Of a stretch of DNA of 64,000 nt, positions 10,475 to 19,291 are shown piece after piece (the first letter of the stretch is position 1; each line of letters opens with the position of its first letter). The DNA is taken from positions 62,001 to 126,000 of the forward strand of contig CANMQX010000008.1 of assembly GCA_947500135.1 (NCBI GenBank), read 5' to 3'. The DNA is from an uncultured Paracoccaceae bacterium. Lineage in GTDB: Bacteria > Pseudomonadota > Alphaproteobacteria > Rhodobacterales > Rhodobacteraceae. The position numbers and the translations under genes were made by a program. The notes below the pieces were generated by a model. That model searched no databases and was not told the origin of the DNA. It saw only the letters and a program-made list of their open reading frames with translations.

Positions 10475-10492
10475 CCCCACCGTGCGGTGGGG
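10475..10492. terminator. GC-rich hairpin between convergent genes
   Basis: CCCCACCG and CGGTGGGG form an 8-bp inverted repeat around TG, 25 bases past the ppx stop. No clean T run follows immediately, but TTTT occurs at 10500-10503. Its place between two convergent genes suggests a termination role. Confidence 0.5.
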
Positions 10493-10572
10493 TCCGACGT
10501 TTTGCCGACGTGTGGCCGACGCTTTGCAGACCGGTGTTTTTGGTCGCCAAAGCGGCGTTAACCATCGCGTGG

Positions 10573-10941
10573 TTATAGGTCTATCTCGCCGTTTTCGTCC
10601 TCTGGCATCCACATGGGCGCGGTCGGCTTACGACGCAGGATGATATCACCATTGGGCAGGAATTCCGGCGCTTCATAATGGCGGAAATCATCGACCTGCG
10701 CCAAAAACTCGGTCAGGGCCGGACCCATCTCACGGGCGAATTCGCCAATCACCGGTGCCATATCCTCCAACGATCCACGCAGTTCTGAAATCGCCGGTTC
10801 CATTTCGGACATAAGGCCGCGCATCAACAGCCGCGCGCCCTCTTCGATCAGGTTAAAGCCTTCTTGAACCTCGCCATCCTGCGCGCTTGCAGGGCTGACA
10901 GCCAGGCCAAGGGCAAGTGTCAGTGCAGCAATCTGTTTCAT
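10573..10941 (-). CDS. Small secreted protein, conserved type, unknown function
   Basis: 122 aa with a clear signal peptide (MKQIAALTLALGLAVSPASA, cleaved before QDG). The mature part is helical and acidic, rich in Met and Glu (MRGLMSEMEPAISELRGSLEDM), and ends with a short Pro-rich tail. Proteins of this shape are common in Rhodobacterales genomes, sometimes labelled misleadingly as AAA+ ATPases; no nucleotide-binding motif is present. Function cannot be assigned. It converges with ppx. Confidence 0.75.
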   Translation of the reverse strand: MKQIAALTLALGLAVSPASAQDGEVQEGFNLIEEGARLLMRGLMSEMEPAISELRGSLEDMAPVIGEFAREMGPALTEFLAQVDDFRHYEAPEFLPNGDIILRRKPTAPMWMPEDENGEIDL

Positions 10942-10977
10942 GCGGGTAATATAGTAAAACCGGCGCGGTTTTTCAAA

Positions 10978-11976
10978 TCACAAGCTAATGTCCAAGACAA
11001 CAGGAAAGTGATCAGAGGCCAACAAAAGCGCCTCGCGCAAATCCCGATCTTCATAGCATTCAGGGTGATCAAACGGGTGCCAGATTTGCCATTTCGGCGC
11101 CTTCGCACGCAGGCCGGGCGACACCATGACATAATCCAAAAGCGCCTGTAAATAAGGCTTTCCCTTACGTTTGAAGCGCGCGGTGACCGGCATCGCAGCC
11201 AGCCTGCGGCTTAGCGCGACACGCGCATGCGGGTCAAACATCCGCGCGGCGTCACCTTCGCCCAGCACAATCTCAACCCCGGACCGGCCAAACAGTTTTT
11301 CATACTCGTCCAGCCCAGGACCATCATTGAAATCCCCCAGCACAATCAGGTCATCCCCGGCCTCCAAATGCGCCGCCACACGGCCCCGAAGCCAGACACA
11401 TTGCGCCAATTGCTTGCGCCGGTTTTCAATCGAAATACGGATCGCCGCGGCATCATTGCGGGCACCATGCGGGGCCTTGGATTTGGCATGTACACCGATC
11501 ATCCGCAACGGACCTGCAGGGGTGGCCAACGCCACCTCCAACGGCGGTTTCGACCAGCGCACCGGGTCGGGGGCGGCGTCCACATCCAGATCCATCCGGA
11601 AGGTGCCATTAAAGCGGGGAAAGCCGGGATCATCGCGCGGATCATGCGCCGCCTTCACCACCAGCGGGTCATAAAGCAGGGCGATTTCCTGCTGTGTATC
11701 GTTCTGAAACCCGGAAATAGCCGCATTGGCGCGCAGGCCGAATTGCGCCGCAAACTGGCCCAACGCCGCGACGCTACTGCGTTTTCGGCTGCTATCGGGG
11801 GCTTCGATGATCATCACCGCATCGGCGTCAAGCAATTGAAATACATGACCTAATGCGGCTGTCTGCTGGGCCTTTGTCACATCCCAGCGGCCTGACCATG
11901 ACCCGTCATTGATCAACGCACCGGCATCATCAAACAGGGCGTTGAACCATTCAACATTATAGGTCGCGATCCTCAC
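10978..11976 (-). CDS. Endonuclease/exonuclease/phosphatase family protein
   Basis: A metal-dependent hydrolase of the EEP superfamily with 332 aa. The GTG at 11976 (VRIATYNVEWFN) is taken as start. It overlaps the upstream stop as GTGA and places the conserved TYNVEW strand at the usual N-terminal position; an ATG nine codons earlier is possible. Active-site signatures are VLGDFNDGPG at about residue 210 and the terminal SDHFPVVLD. The substrate could be DNA, a phosphodiester or a lipid and cannot be read from the sequence. No signal peptide is apparent. Confidence 0.88.
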   Translation of the reverse strand: MRIATYNVEWFNALFDDAGALINDGSWSGRWDVTKAQQTAALGHVFQLLDADAVMIIEAPDSSRKRSSVAALGQFAAQFGLRANAAISGFQNDTQQEIALLYDPLVVKAAHDPRDDPGFPRFNGTFRMDLDVDAAPDPVRWSKPPLEVALATPAGPLRMIGVHAKSKAPHGARNDAAAIRISIENRRKQLAQCVWLRGRVAAHLEAGDDLIVLGDFNDGPGLDEYEKLFGRSGVEIVLGEGDAARMFDPHARVALSRRLAAMPVTARFKRKGKPYLQALLDYVMVSPGLRAKAPKWQIWHPFDHPECYEDRDLREALLLASDHFPVVLDISL

Positions 11977-12653
11977 GACCTTGCATCCTGTATCTGTTCC
12001 CAAGCACGATTAATGGCCACCATACGTTTTTCGGCCAGCTTGATCGCCTCTTCCGGGACACCGCGGGCCATCATCCGGTCGGGGTGGGTTTCGCGGACCA
12101 GATTACGCCAGGCGGTGCGGATTTCATCCATCGGTGCTTCGGGATCAACACGCAGCACATCGTAAGGATCACCTTCGGCATCGGTCACAAATTGCGCGCG
12201 AATACCCCGAAACCGGCGGGCACTAAACCCAAAGATATCAGAGACTTCCTGCAGGAACGCATCCTCCTTTGGGTGATAGATGCCGTCGGCCATCGCGATA
12301 TGAAACAACCCCTGCAACAGGTCCGATAACGGGCCTTCATCATCGCCAAACATCGCCTTGATCCGACGCGCATAGATATCAAACCCGGCCACATCCTGAC
12401 GGGCCAGGTTGAAAACACGGGCGGCACTTTCCTCCTCTGCGGGCGGGATGACAAAAACCTCGCGAAAGGCCAGAACCTCATCCCTTGTCACCACCCCGTC
12501 CGCCTTGGCCATCTTGGCACCCAGCGCGATCACGGCAATGGTAAAGGCCACGGTGCGGTCCGGTGGCGTGCGCAGTTTTTCAAAGACAGCCGACAGCCCC
12601 TCACCCGAGGTGAGGGCGGCCAAAGCGTCAGCAATGCGGGTCCAGATTGACAT
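11973..12653 (-). CDS. TerB/DnaJ (DjlA-like) co-chaperone
   Basis: 226 aa with two domains. Residues about 30-150 are a TerB-like helical region (FTIAVIALGAKMAKADGVVTRDE). The last ~65 residues are a J domain with the HPD motif in RETHPDRM. The J domain recruits DnaK. Unlike DjlA of enterobacteria there is no N-terminal membrane anchor. It is translationally coupled to the downstream EEP gene and lies 39 bases after the VOC gene, suggesting one minus-strand operon with methylmalonyl-CoA mutase. Confidence 0.9.
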   Translation of the reverse strand: MSIWTRIADALAALTSGEGLSAVFEKLRTPPDRTVAFTIAVIALGAKMAKADGVVTRDEVLAFREVFVIPPAEEESAARVFNLARQDVAGFDIYARRIKAMFGDDEGPLSDLLQGLFHIAMADGIYHPKEDAFLQEVSDIFGFSARRFRGIRAQFVTDAEGDPYDVLRVDPEAPMDEIRTAWRNLVRETHPDRMMARGVPEEAIKLAEKRMVAINRAWEQIQDARS

Positions 12654-12691
12654 CCGCGCATTCTCTGACGCGCAGCAAAATCATTCAACCG

Positions 12692-13276
12692 CTATCCGCG
12701 CAAATGGCGGGTCCCGGCTGGGGTTTCGATCACCGCATCAAACCCTTTGGGGCCAGCTGTCACATGCACACGCGGATCAGGTGTGGCCGCAATCGCGGCA
12801 GCATCGGGATGGAACACCCGGAACCTTCGCAAACGGCAGCCGCTGTCGGGCAAGGATTTGGTTGGGTGGGTCACCCCATCGCCCCAACGCATCAGGGTTG
12901 GAAGCGCCCCGTCAAAGGGCAGACTGCCATCTTCGGGCACAGTGATTTGCCAATGCAGATCACCCCGTTCCAAATCAACCGCTGGGCCGCATTCAGGCGG
13001 GGCCCATTTCAAATCTCCGACCTCGCAAATCCAATTTGCCAGACGTGGTCCGCCAGTGAATTGATCCAGCCCGAACCAGCTTGGTCCGGTACGTTTGGCG
13101 TCAGGGTCCAGCGCGATGACCTCCAGATACAGATCGCCCATACCAAGAAGCGCGTTATGTGTACCAAACCGGGCGTGTTTGCCACCCGGCACCATCGAAA
13201 CACCCAGCGCTTCTTCCACGAAAGCCACGCCTTCCGCCAGCGTTTCCGCCGCGACGGCCAGGTGGTCCAGGCGCAT
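12692..13276 (-). CDS. VOC superfamily protein (Glyoxalase_3-like)
   Basis: 194 aa, beginning [20 protein letters not shown], typical of vicinal-oxygen-chelate proteins; GMGDLYLEVIALDP at about residue 47 carries a plausible metal-ligand Glu. It resembles the Glyoxalase_3 group more than known methylmalonyl-CoA epimerases, which are shorter. Its start overlaps the mutase stop by one base (TGATG), so the two are translationally coupled. The position makes a link to methylmalonyl-CoA metabolism possible, but the reaction is unknown. Confidence 0.82.
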   Translation of the reverse strand: MRLDHLAVAAETLAEGVAFVEEALGVSMVPGGKHARFGTHNALLGMGDLYLEVIALDPDAKRTGPSWFGLDQFTGGPRLANWICEVGDLKWAPPECGPAVDLERGDLHWQITVPEDGSLPFDGALPTLMRWGDGVTHPTKSLPDSGCRLRRFRVFHPDAAAIAATPDPRVHVTAGPKGFDAVIETPAGTRHLRG

Positions 13277-15402
13277 CAGCCGCGGGCCGCGCGGATCAGG
13301 CGCAGGATGTCTTCGGCGGCTTGCGGGATGTTTGTGCCGGGACCAAAGATCGCCTTCACGCCCGCATCATAAAGGAATTGGTAATCCTGCTGCGGAATAA
13401 CGCCGCCGCAGATCACGATGATATCGTCAGCATCCGCGTCTTTCAGCGCCTGCACCAGTTTCGGGGCCAGTGTTTTGTGTCCCGCAGCCTGGGAACTGAT
13501 CCCGATGACATGCACGTCATTGTCGATGGCATCCTGTGCGGCCTCTTCTGGTGTCTGGAACAGCGGCCCCACATCCACGTCAAAGCCGATATCGGCAAAG
13601 GCGGTGGCAATCACCTTGGCCCCCCGGTCATGCCCGTCCTGCCCCATCTTGACGACCAGCATGCGGGGGCGGCGCCCTTCTTCCTCAGCAAAGCCTTCGA
13701 CGCTTTGCTGGATGGCCGCGAAACCTTCATCGCCTTCATAGGCCGCGCCATAAACGCCTGCCAATGTCTTAACCTCGGCGCGGTGCCGTCCAAATGATTT
13801 TTCCATGGCCATGCTGATTTCTCCAACTGTGGCGCGGGCGCGCGCGGCTTCGACTGCGGCTTCCAACAGATTGCCGCCTTCATTCGCGCGGCGGGTCAGT
13901 TCGGCCAGGGCGGCATCGCAGGCGTCTTGGTCCCGGGTGGCCTTGGTTTTTTCGATCCGGGCAACCTGCGCCTCGCGCACTGCGGCATTGTCGATATCAA
14001 GGATATCGATCGGGTCTTCCTTGTCTTTGCGGTATTTGTTGACGCCAACGATCACCTCGATTCCACGGTCAATCTCGGCCTGACGGCGGGCGGCGGTTTC
14101 CTCGATCCGCAGCTTGGGCATGCCGGTGGCAACGGCCTTTGTCATACCGCCGAGCTCTTCAACCTCTTCGATCAGCTTCCAAGCGGCTTCGGCCAACTCG
14201 TGGGTCAGATTCTCGACGTAGTAAGACCCCGCCAGCGGATCGACCACATTGGTCACTCCGGTTTCTTCTTGCAAAATCAATTGGGTATTCCGCGCAATGC
14301 GGGCACTGAATTCAGTAGGCAGCGCAATCGCCTCGTCCAGCGCATTGGTATGCAGGGATTGCGTGCCACCCAGAACCGCGCTCATCGCTTCATAGGCGGT
14401 GCGGATCACGTTGTTATACGGGTCCTGTTCCTGCAACGACACGCCAGATGTCTGGCAATGGGTGCGCAGCATCGACGATTTGGGGTTCTTCGGCTCAAAC
14501 TCCGCCATGATCCGCGACCAGAGCAGGCGGGCGGCGCGCAGCTTGGCTGCCTCCATAAAGAAGTTCATGCCGATGGCGAAGAAGAAACTTAGCCGTCCGG
14601 CAAACTGATCTACATCCATGCCCCGCGCAATGGCGGTGCGGACATATTCGCGCCCATCGGCCAGCGTATAGGCCAGTTCCTGCACGAGGTTCGCACCCGC
14701 CTCTTGCATGTGGTAGCCGCTGATGCTGATCGAGTTGAATTTCGGCATCTCGTTGGTCGTATATTCGATGATATCCGCGATGATGCGCATCGAAGGTTCC
14801 GGCGGGTAAACATAGGTATTCCGCACCATGAACTCTTTCAGAATATCGTTCTGAATGGTCCCCGAGAGTACATTGCGCGGATGCCCCTGCTCCTCCCCCG
14901 CCACGATGAAATTGGCGAGGATCGGGATCACCGCACCGTTCATCGTCATGGAAACACTGACTTTATCCAGCGGGATCCCATCAAACAGGATCTTCATATC
15001 CTCGACGCTGTCGATGGCGACACCGGCCTTGCCCACATCGCCCTCAACACGCGGATGGTCACTGTCATAGCCCCGATGTGTCGCCAGATCGAAGGCGACG
15101 GATACGCCCTGCTGCCCGGCATCCAGCGCCTTGCGATAGAATGCATTCGATTCCTCAGCCGTAGAAAATCCCGCATATTGCCGGATCGTCCAGGGGCGGC
15201 CCGCATACATCGTGGCCTTCACGCCACGGGTATAGGGTGCAACACCCGGCACACCGCCCATATGCGGCAGATCGGCGGTGTCTTCGGCGGTATAAAGCGG
15301 CTTGACCGCGATCCCTTCCAACGTGTCCCAATCCAGTGCCGCAAGGGGTTTGCCGCGCAGTTCCTTGGCTGCAACATCTTCCCAGGTTTTCTTGTCGGTC
15401 AT
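13276..15402 (-). CDS. scpA: Methylmalonyl-CoA mutase
   Basis: Converts (R)-methylmalonyl-CoA to succinyl-CoA with adenosylcobalamin. 708 aa, the full single-chain length. The N-terminal TIM barrel shows [22 protein letters not shown] at residues about 58-80, the acyl-CoA binding region. The C-terminal B12 domain (about residues 575-708) has DGHDRG with the cobalt-ligand histidine, plus [10 protein letters not shown] and a terminal GPGT loop. A strong AGGAGGT site precedes the ATG. It is the last step of the propionyl-CoA route whose first step, PCC, is encoded by pccA and pccB nearby. Other names used for this gene are mcmA and mutB. Confidence 0.97.
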   Translation of the reverse strand: MTDKKTWEDVAAKELRGKPLAALDWDTLEGIAVKPLYTAEDTADLPHMGGVPGVAPYTRGVKATMYAGRPWTIRQYAGFSTAEESNAFYRKALDAGQQGVSVAFDLATHRGYDSDHPRVEGDVGKAGVAIDSVEDMKILFDGIPLDKVSVSMTMNGAVIPILANFIVAGEEQGHPRNVLSGTIQNDILKEFMVRNTYVYPPEPSMRIIADIIEYTTNEMPKFNSISISGYHMQEAGANLVQELAYTLADGREYVRTAIARGMDVDQFAGRLSFFFAIGMNFFMEAAKLRAARLLWSRIMAEFEPKNPKSSMLRTHCQTSGVSLQEQDPYNNVIRTAYEAMSAVLGGTQSLHTNALDEAIALPTEFSARIARNTQLILQEETGVTNVVDPLAGSYYVENLTHELAEAAWKLIEEVEELGGMTKAVATGMPKLRIEETAARRQAEIDRGIEVIVGVNKYRKDKEDPIDILDIDNAAVREAQVARIEKTKATRDQDACDAALAELTRRANEGGNLLEAAVEAARARATVGEISMAMEKSFGRHRAEVKTLAGVYGAAYEGDEGFAAIQQSVEGFAEEEGRRPRMLVVKMGQDGHDRGAKVIATAFADIGFDVDVGPLFQTPEEAAQDAIDNDVHVIGISSQAAGHKTLAPKLVQALKDADADDIIVICGGVIPQQDYQFLYDAGVKAIFGPGTNIPQAAEDILRLIRAARG

Positions 15403-15501
15403 CTCAACCTCCTGCTTGCGGCGGCAGGGATCGCGAAATTGTTTTCACTGATTTGCGCAATACCCTTAGCTTTTGGCAAAGCCGCCTCTATATCTAATTT
15501 C

Positions 15502-15963
15502 ATGAAACTATTGACGAACATCGCCACGGTCCTTTGCCTGATGGCCGCACCGCTTTCCGCAGAAGACGCCACAACGCTTGAGCGGTGGGAAGAAGACCAC
15601 ACACAGGTCTTTGACGCAGCTGATATCACTTTGGCAGAGCTGCAATGGGTCGTGCGCCCCTTGGTGGTCTTTGCCGACACGCCCAATGATCCGCGCTTCC
15701 AACAGCAGTTGGACCGGCTGATGGAAGGTCTGGATGATCTGGCAGAACGGGATGTGATCATCATCACCGATACCGACCCCAGCGCCGAAACCGAGTTGCG
15801 TACAAAACTGCGCCCGCGCGGATACATGATGGCGCTGATCGGCAAGGATGGACGCGTCGCCCTGCGCAAACCATCACCCTGGAGCGTGCGCGAACTGTCC
15901 CGTTCCATCGACAAAATGCCCCTGCGCCAGCAAGAGATATCAGACCGGCGGTTGGGGGGGTAA
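15502..15963 (+). CDS. DUF4174 domain secreted protein
   Basis: 153 aa, starting at ATG 15502 (MKLLTNIATVLCLMAAP, signal peptide to SAEDA). The mature protein matches DUF4174: WVVRPLVVFADTPNDPRFQQQ, then a middle stretch DVIIITDTDP and a C-terminal LIGKDGRVALRKPSPW. The fold resembles a thioredoxin-like domain without catalytic cysteines. It is divergent from the mutase gene with a 99-base shared upstream region. The role is unknown. Confidence 0.85.
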   Translation: MKLLTNIATVLCLMAAPLSAEDATTLERWEEDHTQVFDAADITLAELQWVVRPLVVFADTPNDPRFQQQLDRLMEGLDDLAERDVIIITDTDPSAETELRTKLRPRGYMMALIGKDGRVALRKPSPWSVRELSRSIDKMPLRQQEISDRRLGG

Positions 15964-15994
15964 CTGTACAACAAGCGCCCCGCCCGGCTGACAG

Positions 15995-16027
15995 GTCGGG
16001 CAGCGCCCGACCCTCCCCACGGGAGGG
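15995..16027. terminator. Two tandem GC hairpins between convergent genes
   Basis: GTCGGGC/GCCCGAC (15995-16011, loop AGC) and CCCTCCC/GGGAGGG (16011-16027, loop CAC) sit back to back between the DUF4174 gene and the end of pccA. Neither is followed by a T run. A bidirectional block to transcription is an inference from position. Confidence 0.45.
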
Positions 16028-16088
16028 CGCTTCGCACCCACCCAGCGTCAGGCGCTGCCCTCAGCAACTTCCGACCCGGCCTTGTCAT

Positions 16089-18086
16089 CTATTCAAACTC
16101 CATGATCACATCGTCCACAGCCAGGCTATCGCCAGCCCCCGCATTCACCTTTTTGACCACGCCTTTGCGTTCGGCCCGCAAGATGTTTTCCATCTTCATG
16201 GCTTCCACGGTGCATAGCGCTTGACCTTCCTGCACCTCGTGGCCTGCTGCAACATCGACCTTTACGATCAGGCCGGGCATCGGGCAAAGCAGGAATTTCG
16301 ACGTATCAGGGGGCAGCTTTTCCGGCATCAGCGCTGCCAGTTCGGCCTGACGCGGGGTGCGCACATGCACCTTTAGATCGGCACCGCGATAGCGGACGCG
16401 GAACCCACCTGATATCTTACCGATTTTAAGCACCAAAGGCGCATCATCGACCATCAAACGGGCCAAGGGTTGGCCCGGTGTCCAGTCGCTTTCCACGCGC
16501 AAGGTTTGGCCACCGATTTGCACATCCGCTCCAGCCTTATCAGCGATAATGACGACGTCGTGGGAATGGCCCTGCAAGCTGACAACCCAGTCTTCACCGA
16601 CATGCCGTTCGTGATTGTCCATCCGGCCTGAAATACGGGTACGTCGGATTTCGGCCACGCGGTGCATGGCAGCCGCCGCTGCCGCGACACGGGTGCAAGC
16701 CTCATCCGGCAAGGTCACCCCATCAAAACCGTCGGGATACTCTTCCTCGATAAACGCCGTTGTCATATTGCCAGAAGTGAATTTCGGGTGGTCATAGACC
16801 GCCGCAAGGAATGGCAGGTTATGCCCGATCCCCTCCAATTCGAACCCGTCAAGGGCCAATCGCATTTCCTCAATCGCCGTGGCCCGGTCAGGGGCCCATG
16901 TGCAAAGCTTGGCGATCATCGGGTCGTAATACATGCTGATTTCGCCGCCTTCATAGACGCCCGTGTCATTGCGGACAGCGCGCTTCGCCTCTGCCTCTTC
17001 GACCGGTGGGCGGTAGCGGGTCAGACGGCCAATCGATGGCAGGAAGTTGCGATAAGGGTCTTCGGCATAAAGGCGGCTTTCCATCGCCCAGCCGTTGATT
17101 TTCAGGTCCGACTGTTGGAACGGGAGCTTTTCACCTGCTGCGACCCGGATCATCTGTTCGACCAGATCGACACCTGTGATCAACTCGGTCACCGGATGTT
17201 CGACCTGCAAACGGGTGTTCATTTCCAGGAAGTAAAAGTTGCGGTCACCATCGACAATGAATTCAACCGTGCCCGCGCTGGTATAGCCCACGGCCTGCGC
17301 GAGGGCGACAGATTGTTCGCCCATCGCCCTGCGGGTCGCCTCGTCCAGAAACGGGCTTGGTGCTTCTTCGATAACTTTCTGGTTCCGGCGCTGGATCGAA
17401 CATTCGCGTTCATGCAGATAGACCGCGTTGCCATGCCCATCGCACAGCACCTGAATTTCGATATGGCGGGGCTGGGTCACGAATTTTTCAATGAATATCC
17501 GGTCATCACCAAAGGAATTCGCGGCTTCGTTCTTGGACGATTGAAAGCCTTCTCGCGCCTCATCGTCATTCCAGGCGATGCGCATCCCCTTACCGCCACC
17601 GCCAGCGGACGCTTTGATCATCACCGGATAACCAACTTCGTTGGAAATCTTCACCGCCTCATCGGCATCTTCGATCAGGCCCATATAGCCGGGAACGGTT
17701 GAGACATTGGCCTCTTGCGCCAGTTTTTTTGAGGTGATCTTGTCCCCCATCGCCTCAATCGCGCCTTTAGGTGGGCCGATGAAGGCAACACCCGCAGCCT
17801 CCAGCGCCTCGGCGAATTTGGAATTCTCGGACAGGAAACCATAGCCCGGATGCACGGCCTCTGCCCCGGTCTGTTTGATCGCATCCATCACCTTGTCGAT
17901 GACGATATAGGACTGATTGGCAGGTGGCGGACCGATATGCACCGCCTCATCGGCCATTTTGACGTGCAGCGCGTTGCGGTCAGCGTCCGAATAGATCGCA
18001 ACCGTTTTGATACCCATCTTGCGGGCAGTCTTGATCACACGGCAGGCGATTTCGCCACGGTTCGCGATGAGAATTTTTTTGAACAT
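16089..18086 (-). CDS. pccA: Propionyl-CoA carboxylase alpha subunit (biotin carboxylase + BCCP)
   Basis: ATP-dependent biotin carboxylase subunit of the enzyme that makes (S)-methylmalonyl-CoA from propionyl-CoA. 665 aa. The N-terminal biotin carboxylase shows KILIANRGEIACRVI, the glycine-rich ATP loop ASAGGGGKGMR at about residue 165 and MNTRLQVEHPVTE at about residue 290. The C-terminal biotinyl domain carries EAMKMEN, with the biotinylated lysine at about residue 631. Its partner pccB lies 1.5 kb upstream on the same strand; three small genes separate them. Confidence 0.97.
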   Translation of the reverse strand: MFKKILIANRGEIACRVIKTARKMGIKTVAIYSDADRNALHVKMADEAVHIGPPPANQSYIVIDKVMDAIKQTGAEAVHPGYGFLSENSKFAEALEAAGVAFIGPPKGAIEAMGDKITSKKLAQEANVSTVPGYMGLIEDADEAVKISNEVGYPVMIKASAGGGGKGMRIAWNDDEAREGFQSSKNEAANSFGDDRIFIEKFVTQPRHIEIQVLCDGHGNAVYLHERECSIQRRNQKVIEEAPSPFLDEATRRAMGEQSVALAQAVGYTSAGTVEFIVDGDRNFYFLEMNTRLQVEHPVTELITGVDLVEQMIRVAAGEKLPFQQSDLKINGWAMESRLYAEDPYRNFLPSIGRLTRYRPPVEEAEAKRAVRNDTGVYEGGEISMYYDPMIAKLCTWAPDRATAIEEMRLALDGFELEGIGHNLPFLAAVYDHPKFTSGNMTTAFIEEEYPDGFDGVTLPDEACTRVAAAAAAMHRVAEIRRTRISGRMDNHERHVGEDWVVSLQGHSHDVVIIADKAGADVQIGGQTLRVESDWTPGQPLARLMVDDAPLVLKIGKISGGFRVRYRGADLKVHVRTPRQAELAALMPEKLPPDTSKFLLCPMPGLIVKVDVAAGHEVQEGQALCTVEAMKMENILRAERKGVVKKVNAGAGDSLAVDDVIMEFE

Positions 18087-18107
18087 TTGTTATCCGTCCC
18101 CCAAATA

Positions 18108-18143
18108 CAAAACCGCCGCAGGGGTTTTCCCCCTACGGCGGTT
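18108..18143 (-). terminator. Terminator after small lipoprotein gene
   Basis: On the minus strand ACCGCCG pairs with CGGCGGT and an inner GGGG/CCCC extends the stem; GGTTTTG follows. It lies between the lipoprotein stop and the pccA start. It may end the lipoprotein transcript or act as an attenuator before pccA. Confidence 0.75.
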
Positions 18144-18183
18144 CCATTGATCAGCACGCCCCGAAAGGGCGTTGTTATTTGTC

Positions 18184-18390
18184 TTACTTACAGCCGTTGA
18201 TGCCTGCGTCGTCGCAAAGTACGCCAGCGGCAGCACCGGCAAGGATTGTCCCGGTGCGGTCAGTGCCCAGCACTTCGGCAGCAACCAGACCTGCGCCTGC
18301 GCCTGCAACGCCGCGCTCGACGTCGCCTTCAAGACAGCCTGCAAGGCCGAACATAGCCACTGCGGCAAGGATGATAGATGTTTTCTGCAT
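18184..18390 (-). CDS. Small lipoprotein with glycine-zipper segment
   Basis: 68 aa from the ATG at 18390 (MQKTSIILAAVAMFG). A lipobox LAGC at residues 16-19 predicts lipid attachment at Cys19. The mature 50 residues contain a small-residue helix (GVAGAGAGLVAAEVLG, then GTILAGAAAGVL) like the glycine-zipper of outer-membrane lipoproteins such as Lpp-associated or OsmB types. Two further cysteines near the C-terminus (VLCDD, NGCK) may pair. It lies between pccB and pccA; a functional link to them is not shown. Confidence 0.75.
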   Translation of the reverse strand: MQKTSIILAAVAMFGLAGCLEGDVERGVAGAGAGLVAAEVLGTDRTGTILAGAAAGVLCDDAGINGCK

Positions 18391-18731
18391 TGTTTTCTGC
18401 CTAACTTTGTTTTCGCCGTAGCCCCAGAATTGGCGCCTACTATGCTGCACTGAATAGTCAGATTGCTCTGATATCCAATAACAACTGCATGAATTCGGCG
18501 AAATGAGCGGAAAATGGGAACCGGCCCGCCCTGGGAAGGGGCAGACCGGCAAAGGGAAGGGTTCAAGTGTTGATATCCGGCAACAGTGCGATTGCTGGTT
18601 TGCGCTGCTGCTGGGATGATCTTGGCGCATTCGGACGCAGTCGCAAAGCGACCTGATCTGCCCCCCCATAAATGGGCGGGCATTTGCCCTTGCATGGCCG
18701 CCTTCCGCTGGTTTTCGCCAATAATCCGCAT
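18391..18731. other. Non-coding gap with one hairpin
   Basis: In 341 bases I see no supportable gene. An imperfect inverted repeat at 18659-18682 (TGCCC.CCCA with TGGG.GGGCA, one mismatch) lies about 50 bases past the stop of the next gene and may be its transcript end. The rest probably holds the lipoprotein promoter. Confidence 0.4.
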
Positions 18732-19079
18732 CTATGGCCACGCAATCTCGGGGAAACTGATGCGCGCCACATCCACATCGATGCGCAGCAATGCATCATA
18801 ACTTGCAGGGTCAAAAGGGTCTTCGGCAGGAACGATTTCGCGTTCAAACAGCCAGCTGATCCGCCCTGCATCAAGATTGCCGCGCTCAAACGGCTGGTCG
18901 CCGAAATAGTCCCAAAGCGCCTGGATAAATCCCGCGTCGGCCCGTTTGTCGGGCGGACGTCGGTCGGCATAACGTGCGCGCGCCGTCAGCGGGGTTGCCC
19001 CGTCTTTATTGGCCCGTCTTATAGTGAATTGAAAATCTGTGCCCGGCAGTCGGCCCGGGAAACCGCGATGTTTTTCCAT
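18732..19079 (-). CDS. Small cytoplasmic protein of unknown function
   Basis: 115 aa from the ATG at 19079 (MEKHRGFPGRLPGTDF), chosen over an upstream GTG because GGGGGTGCTAGG sits directly before it. There is no signal peptide or membrane segment. It is rich in Arg, Asp and aromatic residues; a central stretch reads FIQALWDYFGDQPFERGNL and the end reads VDVARISFPEIAWP. I do not recognise the family. Codon use looks like that of neighbouring genes. It lies between pccB and pccA on the same strand. Confidence 0.6.
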   Translation of the reverse strand: MEKHRGFPGRLPGTDFQFTIRRANKDGATPLTARARYADRRPPDKRADAGFIQALWDYFGDQPFERGNLDAGRISWLFEREIVPAEDPFDPASYDALLRIDVDVARISFPEIAWP

Positions 19080-19107
19080 CCTAGCACCCCCAAGCGTTTT
19101 GGGGAAT

Positions 19108-19141
19108 GTCACGGACGGGCCTGCTCGTCCGTCCGTGACCA
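19108..19141 (-). terminator. Inverted repeat downstream of 41-aa gene
   Basis: GTCACGGACG and CGTCCGTGAC form a 10-bp stem around a 12-base loop. It lies 24 bases past the stop of the small membrane protein gene. No T run follows, so termination would be weak; it may also stabilise the transcript end. Confidence 0.45.
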
Positions 19142-19165
19142 GTTTGACTGTCCAACAGTTTACCC

Positions 19166-19291
19166 TTAGCGGGACGCCTCCTGCACAACCATGTCCGAGG
19201 TGACCCGTAGTGGTCCCCGTTCATGGCTGCCGGACGCTGCAACCAACGCCATAAGCGCGGCCACCCCGAAAGCGATAAGTCCTTGTACCAT
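19166..19291 (-). CDS. 41-aa single-pass membrane protein
   Basis: A very short gene: MVQGLIAFGVAALMALVAASGS followed by a polar tail ending QEASR. One N-terminal hydrophobic helix and about 19 residues outside the membrane, or a signal peptide with a tiny secreted product. The start is backed by GAGGCAGGAAACAAAA before the ATG. It lies 306 bases after pccB. Function unknown. Confidence 0.55.
   Translation of the reverse strand: MVQGLIAFGVAALMALVAASGSHERGPLRVTSDMVVQEASR

Noticed and set aside
14704-15501. N-terminal 266 codons in frame with the DUF4174 gene
   Set aside because: This part is antisense to methylmalonyl-CoA mutase; the signal peptide at 15502 marks the true start.
16662-17702. 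346-codon plus-strand frame
   Set aside because: Antisense to pccA.
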